Assembly: GCF_000015245.1 (NCBI RefSeq)
Contig: NC_008700.1
Location: 1,742,001 to 1,806,000 of the forward strand
DNA from: Shewanella amazonensis SB2B
GTDB lineage: Bacteria > Pseudomonadota > Gammaproteobacteria > Enterobacterales > Shewanellaceae
Reading direction: 5' to 3'
DNA: 64,000 nucleotides
Part shown: positions 7,546 through 15,125 of the stretch, piece by piece
Layout: each line of letters begins with the position of its first letter
Numbering within the stretch: the stretch's first letter is position 1
Made by a program: the position numbers and the translations under genes
The notes under the pieces: generated by a model
The model's database searches: none
The model's input: only the letters and a program-made list of their open reading frames with translations
Told to the model about the DNA's origin: nothing

Positions 7546-8703
7546 ATGAATCGGTTGCTGCATCGCCTGGCTGAGGCCAGAGTGAAAGCCGAATCGGCGG
7601 GGCTTTGGCGTCAACGTCAGCGCCACAGCCCGGCTCTGATGGATTTTTCTGCCAACGATTATCTGGGGCTTGCCCGGGACGAGAGACTCGCCGAGGCCTT
7701 GGCAGAGGGGGCCCGTCGTTATGGTGTCGGCAGTGGTGCATCGCCACTGGTGAGTGGCTACTCAGAGGCCCATGCCGAGCTGGAAGCAGCCCTCTGCGCC
7801 GCAACCGGCCATGAAGCTGCGCTGCTCTTTTGCTCGGGCTTTGCCGCCAACCTGGCTTTGTGTCATGCCCTGTTTGACAGCACCGACACCCTGGTGGCCG
7901 ATAAGCTTATTCATGCCTCCATGATTGACGGTATTCTTGGCAGTGGTGCCAACCTCAAACGCTACCCACATTGTGACCTCAGTGGCGCGGCCCGCCTGAT
8001 AGAGAGGTTCCCGGGTACTGCGCTTCTCACCGAGAGTATTTTCAGCATGGATGGCGACCTGGCGCCTTTGTTACCACTCTCCAATCTGTGTGAGTCCCAT
8101 AACAGTTTGTTTATTGTCGACGACGCCCATGGGTTTGGCGTTATCGGAGAGCAAGCTATGGGTGCCAGCAGGTTGGATGGGGTGAATATCTCGCTCCAGC
8201 TGGTGACCTTTGGTAAGGCTCTGGGGTGCCAAGGCGCTGCGGTGCTTGGCAGTCAGGCGCTTATTGAGAGTCTGGTGGCAAGCGCCAGGCATTATATTTA
8301 TTCCACGGCGTTATCCCCTGCTCAGGCCCATGCAGCTCGCGTGTCGCTCTCTCTGGTTCAGCAGGGGGAAAAAAGCGCAACACTGGCCGTGAATATCCGC
8401 CACTTCCTGAACTGCGCCAAGGAAGTCGGCCTTGCTTTGCTGCCCTCTCAAAGCCCAATTCAACTGATGCCCGTCCCTACTGTACAGGCTTGCCTGATGG
8501 CAGCGGATACTCTCAAGGCCCGAGGCTTTTTGGTGGGGGCAATTCGTCCCCCAACGGTGCCGGCACCTAGGCTCAGAATAACCCTGAGTGCCGCCCAAAG
8601 CATGAACAGTATAGAGGCATTGGTAAACGCTCTGGCGGACATTGAAAAAGGCTTTGGCGAGGGCGTTAACGAATGCGTAGTCAAAGGCAGTGATAAGCCA
8701 TGA
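7546..8703 (+). CDS. bioF: 8-amino-7-oxononanoate synthase
   Basis: 385-residue PLP-dependent alpha-oxoamine synthase that joins pimeloyl-ACP (or -CoA) with alanine to give KAPA. Motifs: DFSANDYLGLARD, GVGSGASPLVSGYS, DDAHGFGVIG and the PLP lysine in TFGKALGCQG. The open frame runs upstream into bioB, but the family start corresponds to MNRLLHRLAEAR; the ATG at 7546 is preferred, with GTG at 7543 as an equal alternative. The ribosome site is weak. It overlaps bioC by four bases (ATGA). Confidence 0.96.
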   Translation: MNRLLHRLAEARVKAESAGLWRQRQRHSPALMDFSANDYLGLARDERLAEALAEGARRYGVGSGASPLVSGYSEAHAELEAALCAATGHEAALLFCSGFAANLALCHALFDSTDTLVADKLIHASMIDGILGSGANLKRYPHCDLSGAARLIERFPGTALLTESIFSMDGDLAPLLPLSNLCESHNSLFIVDDAHGFGVIGEQAMGASRLDGVNISLQLVTFGKALGCQGAAVLGSQALIESLVASARHYIYSTALSPAQAHAARVSLSLVQQGEKSATLAVNIRHFLNCAKEVGLALLPSQSPIQLMPVPTVQACLMAADTLKARGFLVGAIRPPTVPAPRLRITLSAAQSMNSIEALVNALADIEKGFGEGVNECVVKGSDKP

Positions 8704-9446
8704 CGACCCAATACGATGTGGCAGAGCACTTTTCCCGCGCTCATCAGTACGATTGCCACAACCTGCTGCAGCGATTAACCGCAAATAAACTGTTGACCAA
8801 GGCAGCGCTTGGGGGCCATTTACTGGATATTGGCGCAGGCCCGGGGACCGATTTTTCGCTGTTCCCAGTCATTCGGGTGACTACGGTGGATATTGCGTTC
8901 GCCATGTGTCAAAGGCTTAAAAGTCTTCATCACTCCTATGAGGCTGTGTGCGCCGATGCTGCCGCCTTGCCTTTTTCCAATGCGTGCTTCGATAGTCTCT
9001 ATTCCAATCTTGCGCTGCAATGGTGCCCCGACTTTACCGTGGCGGTTGCTGAGGCGTCTCGGGTGCTTAAACCCGGTGGTCGTGGCCACTTTGCCATGGT
9101 GTGCGACGGCGCATTGCCAGAGCTTGAAGCAATGGGTTTTTGTGTGAATCATTTTGCGCCGGCATCCATGATGGCAGCGGCCTTCAGCGACCAGGACTGG
9201 TGCGAATTATCCATCGATGTGGTGACAGAAACCCTCTATTTTGATGATTTGCGGACACTGCTTTATTCCATCAAAGGGGTTGGTGCCAGTGCCCGCCACG
9301 GTGCCGGGCAGGGCAAGGCATTGCGTGGCCGAACCGACTGGCTGGCGAGGATGGATGACGCCGAACGCCTGAGAACACCTCAGGGCTTGCCACTGAGCTA
9401 TCAGATTTTGTATGTCAGTGCGGTAAAGCGAGGAGCAAACCTATGA
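8700..9446 (+). CDS. bioC: Malonyl-ACP O-methyltransferase
   Basis: 248-residue SAM-dependent methyltransferase that methylates malonyl-ACP to let it enter fatty-acid elongation toward pimelate. The SAM motif LLDIGAGPGTDFSLF is near residue 40, followed by VTTVDIAFAMC, the aspartate region CADAAALPF and YSNLALQWCPD, which is characteristic of BioC. It begins by ATGA overlap with bioF and itself overlaps bioD by ATGA, so translation of the whole set is coupled. Confidence 0.95.
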   Translation: MTTQYDVAEHFSRAHQYDCHNLLQRLTANKLLTKAALGGHLLDIGAGPGTDFSLFPVIRVTTVDIAFAMCQRLKSLHHSYEAVCADAAALPFSNACFDSLYSNLALQWCPDFTVAVAEASRVLKPGGRGHFAMVCDGALPELEAMGFCVNHFAPASMMAAAFSDQDWCELSIDVVTETLYFDDLRTLLYSIKGVGASARHGAGQGKALRGRTDWLARMDDAERLRTPQGLPLSYQILYVSAVKRGANL

Positions 9447-10135
9447 TGTATTTTGTGACAGGGACCGATACAGACTGTGGTAAGTCTTTTATTTCGGCCG
9501 CCTTGCTGTCTGCGGTGACCAATCACAAGCCAACAGCCTTAACCCTGGGCATTAAGCCGGTGGCGTCGGGCTGCCGGGTCACAGAATTGGGGCTTAGAAA
9601 CCCGGATGCCGAACTGCTGATGGACCACAGCAGTGACAAGCTTGATTATCAGAGCGTCAACCCCATCGCGTTCGAGCCTGCAATTGCTCCACATATTGCC
9701 GCCGCGAAGGCGGGGGTGGATATAAGCCCGGAAGCCATTATGGCCAAGCTCGATTTGGTCCGCATGAACTCGGCCGATTTTTGCTTGGTTGAAGGCGCTG
9801 GTGGCTGGCGTCTGCCGCTGGGCAATGGACGGTTTATGCCGGAAATGGTGCAGACACTTGAGTTGCCGGTCGTGCTGGTGGTGGGGATGAAGCTGGGCTG
9901 CCTGAACCATGCCATGCTGACTCAAGAAGCCATTAAAGCTGACGGACTGCGTATTGCCGGCTGGGTTGCCAATCGAATTGACCCTGAAATGGCCTGCTAT
10001 GAAGAAAATCTCGCGACGCTCATATCTGTAATGGACGCGCCGTTTCTGGGGGCTGTGCCCTATATGGAGTCGGCTAAACCTGTCGATGCGGCCGCCTTTA
10101 TTACGCCGGGTCCCTTGTTGTCAGAACAACGCTGA
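9443..10135 (+). CDS. bioD: ATP-dependent dethiobiotin synthetase
   Basis: 230-residue P-loop enzyme that closes the ureido ring of dethiobiotin from diaminopelargonate, CO2 and ATP. Seen: YFVTGTDTDCGKSF at the start, KPVASGCR near residue 38, VEGAGGWRLPL near 113 and a typical C-terminal LGAVPY. An ATGA overlap with bioC sets the start; a second ATG follows directly. Last gene of bioBFCD, with a terminator about 55 bases on. With bioA this completes the late biotin pathway; bioH is not in the window. Confidence 0.96.
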   Translation: MMYFVTGTDTDCGKSFISAALLSAVTNHKPTALTLGIKPVASGCRVTELGLRNPDAELLMDHSSDKLDYQSVNPIAFEPAIAPHIAAAKAGVDISPEAIMAKLDLVRMNSADFCLVEGAGGWRLPLGNGRFMPEMVQTLELPVVLVVGMKLGCLNHAMLTQEAIKADGLRIAGWVANRIDPEMACYEENLATLISVMDAPFLGAVPYMESAKPVDAAAFITPGPLLSEQR

Positions 10136-10188
10136 CTGACGCCAAGGTGTGTTTGATAAGCCAAGCCGCAAAAGTCAGTTAAGCAAGA

Positions 10189-10224
10189 AATAATAAAGGT
10201 CACCGTTAGGCGACCTTTATTATT
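10189..10224. terminator. Bidirectional terminator between bioD and pepE
   Basis: Inverted repeat AATAATAAAGGTC/GACCTTTATTATT with a 10-base loop, A-rich on one side and T-rich on the other, between two convergent genes. Confidence 0.88.
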
Positions 10225-10233
10225 TACAGTCGA

Positions 10234-10941
10234 TTACAGCAGCTCGCTCAGATCGGCGCCCGCAGCGATGGGCGATTTTTGCACACTGCCTTTGAAGAAG
10301 TAGGCTTCTTTATCGCCCAATAAGGTCAGCTTATCGCCTTGGCGATACAGGGCACTGCCTTCCTGAATGCCCACAACCGGGGTCAGAGGGTCGACCATGG
10401 TGAACTCCAGCAGACGCTGGGCGCGGGTCTCACCGTTATGGCCCGGGGCCTGATAATCGGTGTAATGGGGGTTAAGCTGAAACGGCAACAAGCCCAGCGC
10501 GGTGAAGGAGGGCGGCTCTATGATTGGCATGTCGTTGGTGGTCCGGATGGATAAACCGGCGATGTTTGAGCCAGCGGACCAGCCTACATAAGGCTTACCG
10601 GCTTCTACCTGCTCACGAATGACAAACAGCAAGTCGTAGCGGTACAGCTCGTGCAGCAGATGGAAGGTGTTGCCGCCGCCAACAAAAATGCCGTCGGCAT
10701 CGCGAATCGCTTGACGGGGGTCAGCGTGCTCATGGATACCACTGATGTTGATATTCAGGTTGCGCAGGCCCTCGCGAACTTTCTCAAGGTACACATCATA
10801 CCCCAGGCTGATGCCGGCATAGGGAATAAACACCCAATTGCGGGCATGCTCCGTCAGGGGAGCGATAAAGGGTAAAGTGTGTTCAAGATATGGGGTATCG
10901 CCAACGCGGGAAGCGCTGAGCAGCAGGGCGCGGATGTTCAT
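10234..10941 (-). CDS. pepE: Dipeptidase E (alpha-aspartyl dipeptidase, S51)
   Basis: 235-residue cytoplasmic serine peptidase that splits Asp-X dipeptides. The nucleophile elbow VGWSAGSNIAG lies near residue 120, after the GIFVGGGNTFHLLHEL loop typical of the class-I-glutaminase-like S51 fold; LNPHYTDYQ near 160 holds the expected His. The length equals that of the enterobacterial enzyme (about 229). It converges with bioD and stands alone; divergent htpX lies upstream across 312 bases. Confidence 0.95.
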   Translation of the reverse strand: MNIRALLLSASRVGDTPYLEHTLPFIAPLTEHARNWVFIPYAGISLGYDVYLEKVREGLRNLNINISGIHEHADPRQAIRDADGIFVGGGNTFHLLHELYRYDLLFVIREQVEAGKPYVGWSAGSNIAGLSIRTTNDMPIIEPPSFTALGLLPFQLNPHYTDYQAPGHNGETRAQRLLEFTMVDPLTPVVGIQEGSALYRQGDKLTLLGDKEAYFFKGSVQKSPIAAGADLSELL

Positions 10942-11253
10942 GGGATTTCCTGATTTTCAGAGGTCGTTATTAGATCGGTATGCCCGTTTAAAAATAAGAC
11001 GTGATGGGCTTGAGTGGACCAATGTTAACAAAGATTCATGGTGATAAACATCTAAAAGGCAAGCCATTGTCAGGGGGGCTTCCGCACGCCGTTAATCTTA
11101 AGATTTGCTTAAGAAATCCCGCATAGACTGCCGCCATATGTTCCGACAGGGGATTTGGACTTTTTCACCAGCGTACCCTTGAAAATCGAATTTTAAGACA
11201 TATTATGTCCCTTGTGAGTGTGAATGGGCGATTTGCCCGATAAAGGAGCTGAA
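10942..11253. other. 312-base divergent intergenic region pepE/htpX
   Basis: No gene seen. It should hold promoters for both neighbours. A heat-shock-like promoter for htpX is at 11176-11205. AT-rich inverted sequence with CTTAAG near 11096-11117 is unexplained. Confidence 0.6.
11176..11205 (+). promoter_or_regulatory. Candidate sigma-32 promoter of htpX
   Basis: CCCTTGAAA (11176-11184) followed by 12 bases and GACATATTA (11197-11205) approximates the heat-shock sigma consensus CTTGAAA-N-CCCCATnT. The -10 half is weaker than the -35 half. htpX is a heat-shock gene in E. coli, which fits. Confidence 0.5.
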
Positions 11254-12114
11254 ATGAAACGTGTATTTCTTTTCCTGTTGACCAACCTGGCGGTGCTGCT
11301 GGTTGCGTCGATAGTGATGTCTATTCTGGGCGTTGATACCCGCTCTATGAGTGGTCTGTTGGTGTTTGCGGCCATCTTTGGTTTCGGTGGCGCCTTTTTC
11401 TCGCTGGCCATTTCCAAATGGATGGCGAAAAAGTCCATGGGTTGTGAAGTTATCACCACCCCACGCGATGCCACAGAAAAATGGCTGATTGATACGGTTG
11501 CCCGCCAGGCGCAGCAAGCCGGTATCAAGATGCCTGAAGTGGCTATCTATAATTCACCTGAAATGAACGCCTTTGCCACAGGCCCCAGCAAAAACAACTC
11601 GCTGGTTGCCGTAAGTACCGGTCTGCTCTACGGTATGACCCAGGATGAAGTGGAAGGTGTTCTGGCACACGAAGTCAGCCACGTGGCCAATGGCGACATG
11701 GTGACACTGACCCTTATTCAGGGCGTGGTGAACACCTTTGTTATCTTCGCCGCCCGCGTAGTCGCTGGATTTATCAATAACTTCCTCTCCAGCGACGAAG
11801 AGGGTGAAGGTTTGGGCACCTTTGCCTATATCGCGGTGGTGTTTGTACTGGAAATGCTGTTTGGTATTCTGGCGTCTATCGTGGTTGCTTACTTCTCCCG
11901 AATCCGTGAGTATCGTGCCGACGAAGGCGGTGCCAAGCTGGCAGGTCGTCACAAGATGGTTGCTGCACTAGAGCGTTTGCGTAATGGTCCGGAGACCGGC
12001 GCCATGCCAGCGCAAATGGCGGCGTTTGGTATCAATGGCAAGCGTTCACTCGGTGAGCTGCTGATGAGCCACCCGCCATTGGAAAAACGCATTCAGGCGC
12101 TCAAAGCGCAGTAA
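11254..12114 (+). CDS. htpX: Membrane protease HtpX
   Basis: 286-residue zinc metalloprotease of the inner membrane (M48) that takes part in quality control of membrane proteins with FtsH. Two N-terminal helices (residues 4-55), then the zinc motif HEVSHVANGDM with E of HExxH near residue 140, two more helices (about 155-215) and the third zinc ligand in EYRADEGGAKL. The ATG at 11254 is chosen over the longer frame because AAGGAG lies six bases upstream and MKRVFLFLLTN is the family N-terminus. Monocistronic with its own terminator. Confidence 0.97.
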   Translation: MKRVFLFLLTNLAVLLVASIVMSILGVDTRSMSGLLVFAAIFGFGGAFFSLAISKWMAKKSMGCEVITTPRDATEKWLIDTVARQAQQAGIKMPEVAIYNSPEMNAFATGPSKNNSLVAVSTGLLYGMTQDEVEGVLAHEVSHVANGDMVTLTLIQGVVNTFVIFAARVVAGFINNFLSSDEEGEGLGTFAYIAVVFVLEMLFGILASIVVAYFSRIREYRADEGGAKLAGRHKMVAALERLRNGPETGAMPAQMAAFGINGKRSLGELLMSHPPLEKRIQALKAQ

Positions 12115-12116
12115 TC

Positions 12117-12147
12117 AAAAAAAGAGGCCTTTGGGCCTCTTTTTTAT
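12117..12147 (+). terminator. Terminator after htpX
   Basis: A-run, AGAGGCC-TTTG-GGCCTCT hairpin and T-run directly after the htpX stop. Confidence 0.93.
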
Positions 12148-12428
12148 TATCAGTGGTAGGTCGCATTTGACGAAAACGCTTTTTACGTTATGTTAGTAAA
12201 GCGGGATAGCATGTTGTTATGGTGTAAAAATCCATTTCTCGCAGTCAGTTACATGATTCAGCGCACATTTTGTCGCCCCCTGAGTTGTTACACTGAGCCA
12301 ACGTGGATGCTGGGCCGTGCTGGCCTGGACATCAAAATTGAGAACGTCGTGCTAAGACCTGGACGGTACGATGGAAGTCGATTTAAACAAGAACTTCCAC
12401 AACGCTGTCCCTAATGGAGGATACCATT
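12148..12428. other. 281-base leader region before the tetraheme cytochrome gene
   Basis: Between the htpX terminator and cctA. A 74-codon frame at 12190-12414 lacks a ribosome site and any family resemblance, so I do not call it. The region must carry the cctA promoter; I could not place a convincing CRP or FNR site by eye. Confidence 0.5.
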
Positions 12429-12779
12429 GTGAGTAAAACACTCTTGAGCGCTATTTTCGGCGCAGCCTTTGCAGCCCTGGCTCTGACTCCCGCGGCCTTT
12501 GCCGGTGATCAGACCCTGGCTGAGTTCCACGTTGAAAACGGTGGTTGTGATTCTTGCCACAAGGATGAGTCTCCTTCGGCTGACGGCGCCTATGAGTTTG
12601 AACAATGCCAAAGCTGCCACGGCACTCTGGCGGAAATGGACGACGTGCACAAGCCACACGATGGCAATCTGGTGTGTGCTGACTGCCACGCTCCACACGA
12701 CAATAACGTGGGCCAGAAGCCTACCTGTGAATCCTGCCATGACGATGGTCGTACCGCAGACAGCGTACTGAAAAAGTAA
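12429..12779 (+). CDS. cctA: Small tetraheme cytochrome c (STC), periplasmic
   Basis: 116-residue precursor with a Sec signal peptide ending near AAFAGD and four CxxCH heme-binding motifs (CDSCH, CQSCH, CADCH, CESCH) in about 90 mature residues. The spacing and the sequence VHKPHDGNLVCADCHAPHD match the Shewanella small tetraheme cytochrome, an abundant periplasmic electron shuttle in anaerobic metal and organic-acceptor respiration between CymA and outer-membrane partners. The GTG at 12429 is chosen over the longer ATG-started frame: GGAGG lies eight bases upstream and MSKxLLS matches the family N-terminus. Monocistronic, with its own terminator. Confidence 0.95.
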   Translation: MSKTLLSAIFGAAFAALALTPAAFAGDQTLAEFHVENGGCDSCHKDESPSADGAYEFEQCQSCHGTLAEMDDVHKPHDGNLVCADCHAPHDNNVGQKPTCESCHDDGRTADSVLKK

Positions 12780-12796
12780 GCTTTTTGACCTTAAAG

Positions 12797-12819
12797 AGCC
12801 GGCAATCGCCGGCTTTTTT
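12797..12819 (+). terminator. Terminator after cctA
   Basis: Hairpin AGCCGGC-AATC-GCCGGCT followed by six T. Confidence 0.93.
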
Positions 12820-12882
12820 GTGCTTGGCGACTTCTGCTGGATAGGGTAGTTTTACCTGAAGGGATATTTCAGGGATGTAGCC

Positions 12883-14043
12883 ATGGTTCACAATGGATTA
12901 GTTGCAGTCGTACTGACACTGATGGTCATGTTAAGCGGTTGCAGTCAGACAAGGCATTTACACAGTGTCGACGCCATTCCAATCAACCAGTCACTTTACC
13001 CCGATTCATTGGCTGCAAACGTCATCAGCTACTCGCATCTGTTTACGCTAACACCGGCCCAATACGATGATATCGAAAGTTTTATCCAGCGGCCTGATAT
13101 TGCCCCATTAGCGCCTTTTATTCAGGCGAAGCATTATTTACTTGATACCCTGACTGACTTTCACTACGAAGGCCAAAGCCTGAATGCCTCAGACGCCTTG
13201 AAGCTCAACAGTGGCAACTGTATGAGTATGGCCGCAGTAAGCTACGCCGTATCCAAGGCATTAAAGGTGCCGATACAGTTTCAGATGGTACAAAGTGAGC
13301 CTGTATTGCTGGATGTAGTCAATCACACCATGGTCATTTCCGATCATGTTCGAACACTGCTATACGATGCCCCCGAAAATACCGTGTTGCTGAGTCCCTA
13401 TTGGGGAGGCCATCAATTCGTGACGATTGATTACTTTCCCAGTTCAACCAGTCTGACGGGAAAATTGGTAAACGAGACAACTTTTGTCGCCATGTTTTAT
13501 CGTAACTTAGCCTCAGATGCACTTGTTGCGGGGCGTTTGGAGGATGCATATTGGCTCGCCCGCGAAGGGGTTAAGTGGGCACCCAAGTATGTTCCTCTTA
13601 TCAATGTGGCGGCAATAGTCCACAGACGCAGTGGAGACTGGCATTCCGCGCAAGCGCTTTATCAGTATGCGTTGGAGATCGAACCGGATAATTTGGCTGT
13701 GCTGGATAATTATCGAGCTCTTGCCAAGTTGGCGGGGAATACCGATTTGGCCGATACCCTGAAGAAGCGAATTGCTCGGATTGAAGATTATCGTGGCTTT
13801 GATTTTTATGTACTGGGTCATGAAGCCCTTCGTCAGGGTAACTACAACGAAGCGGAAGTGTACTTTTCCAAACTTTTGAAAAACGCGCCTTATTTTCATC
13901 CGGGTTGGTTTGAACTTGCCAGAGTACAGGCGGTTCAGGGTAAGTTTGATATAGCAAAGCAAGCTCTCGAAAAGGCACTGGCACTTTCGTCTCGCAGCGA
14001 AGACGCGCGACGGTATCAGGCTAAACTCTCGTTATTCGAATAG
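12883..14043 (+). CDS. Lipoprotein with transglutaminase-like and TPR domains
   Basis: 386-residue predicted lipoprotein: signal with lipobox LSGC (Cys near residue 20). The middle part has an LNSGNCMSMAAVSYAVSKAL segment (about residues 108-127) and a later VNHTMVISD, which together look like the Cys and His of a transglutaminase-like (papain-fold) domain; a downstream Asp is not certain. The last 170 residues carry tetratricopeptide-like helices (ALYQYALEIEPDN, AEVYFSKLLKNAP, AKQALEKALAL). Function unknown; a surface or periplasmic scaffold with cysteine-peptidase-like fold is the best description. It follows the cctA terminator and is alone. Confidence 0.7.
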   Translation: MVHNGLVAVVLTLMVMLSGCSQTRHLHSVDAIPINQSLYPDSLAANVISYSHLFTLTPAQYDDIESFIQRPDIAPLAPFIQAKHYLLDTLTDFHYEGQSLNASDALKLNSGNCMSMAAVSYAVSKALKVPIQFQMVQSEPVLLDVVNHTMVISDHVRTLLYDAPENTVLLSPYWGGHQFVTIDYFPSSTSLTGKLVNETTFVAMFYRNLASDALVAGRLEDAYWLAREGVKWAPKYVPLINVAAIVHRRSGDWHSAQALYQYALEIEPDNLAVLDNYRALAKLAGNTDLADTLKKRIARIEDYRGFDFYVLGHEALRQGNYNEAEVYFSKLLKNAPYFHPGWFELARVQAVQGKFDIAKQALEKALALSSRSEDARRYQAKLSLFE

Positions 14044-14406
14044 CCCATGGCGGCAACCCTGCAACGTCGAGAACAGTCAGATGGGCAAAGAATTCCATTT
14101 CATAGAGTATTGTAATCTGGCACCTGTCGTAGCGCGTGGCTTAGCACTTTGGACAAGTGGTCGCTTTCATCAATGAGTACAAGCGTCATGGAAAGCTGAT
14201 TCAGTTAACACTAATATTAGAAGGCGTTATGACGACTGCTTCGGTCAGAGCCTTGGCTGGAGCATCAGGACAACAGCAGAATAATTGACGGTATGTTACT
14301 AAGTAAGGGGTAGATACTGCCGTTTAATTGGTGTAACTTGTGCGTGTTCTGCTTGGAGATTAGCGCAGAGCAGGTTTAGCCAGAATTAACACGGAGGTTG
14401 AGCGTT
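14044..14406. other. 363-base intergenic region before the LuxR-type regulator
   Basis: No gene is supported. There is no obvious terminator after the TPR lipoprotein. Sequence is of mixed composition and holds the promoter and probably a long leader of the following regulator. Confidence 0.5.
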
Positions 14407-15039
14407 ATGTTCAAGATAATACATTGGATGGTGGTATCTCGTTCACACTTGTTGGGTGATTTACTGGACTGCCGTTGGCCACAGGAATTTTTGGTCAAGC
14501 TGACCAAAGCGGCGCCAGAAGAGATGTGTAACAAGTTGCACCTCAGTCAGGTTTCTCTGGTGGTGATTGACCTGGCCTCGGTAGACTTGCAAAAGGCCTA
14601 TCAGCTGCAGAAGCATATCGAAAGGGAATATTCGTCCATTAAGGTGGTGTTTATCCACTTCCCCCGTCAAACCGACGCGCGTTTCCTCGTTAATCAATCC
14701 GTTACAGCAGGCGTATTTTTCTTTGACGCCAGTCTGGCCGATATCGGTGAAGGTCTTGGCGAAATCCTGAAAGGTCGCAGCCAAATTCCGGCACAGTTAC
14801 TGCGCAGCAGCAATGGTGAAGATTACGAAGAAGACAGTGAAAAACTGACCATTCGTGAACGTGAAGTGCTGCAGGCACTCTTGTCGGGGAGCACTAATCT
14901 GGACATTGCCAATCGGCTTTTCGTCAGTGAAAGCACCATCAAAACCCATCTTTACCGTGCATTTCGCAAGATTGGCGTTTCCAGTCGCGGTCAGGCTATC
15001 GCCTGGGCTCAAACCCATTTGCACGAAGTGCATGTTTGA
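14407..15039 (+). CDS. LuxR/CsgD-type transcriptional regulator
   Basis: 210-residue regulator with a receiver-like N-terminal half and a C-terminal LuxR helix-turn-helix: LTIREREVLQALLSG, NLDIANRLFVSESTIKTHLYR and KIGVSSRGQAIAWA. The layout and length resemble CsgD/VpsT/CsgD-like biofilm regulators. The N-terminal half keeps LVVIDLASVD at the place of the phosphoacceptor strand, but lacks a clear acidic pocket, so phosphorylation is doubtful. The c-di-GMP motif W-[FLM]-[ST]-R of VpsT is not seen (SQIPAQLL stands there). The ATG at 14407 is preferred over the in-frame TTG at 14398, since ACGGAGG (14391-14397) is nine bases upstream. Orphan, with a terminator after it. Confidence 0.85.
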   Translation: MFKIIHWMVVSRSHLLGDLLDCRWPQEFLVKLTKAAPEEMCNKLHLSQVSLVVIDLASVDLQKAYQLQKHIEREYSSIKVVFIHFPRQTDARFLVNQSVTAGVFFFDASLADIGEGLGEILKGRSQIPAQLLRSSNGEDYEEDSEKLTIREREVLQALLSGSTNLDIANRLFVSESTIKTHLYRAFRKIGVSSRGQAIAWAQTHLHEVHV

Positions 15040-15079
15040 CGGTGTTGGTGTTTTTGTAGAGTCATCGATGCAGCTGAGC

Positions 15080-15112
15080 AATAAGAAAGGCGTCCAGGAC
15101 GCCTTTTTTATT
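15080..15112. terminator. Terminator between LuxR regulator and M61 peptidase (convergent)
   Basis: AAAGGCGTCC/GGACGCCTTT hairpin flanked by AATAAG and TTTATT, usable from both sides. Confidence 0.9.
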
Positions 15113-15125
15113 GTTTCTGACTCAG

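Noticed and set aside
12190..12414. 74-codon frame before the tetraheme cytochrome gene
   Set aside because: No Shine-Dalgarno, no homology seen, and it occupies the expected leader of cctA.
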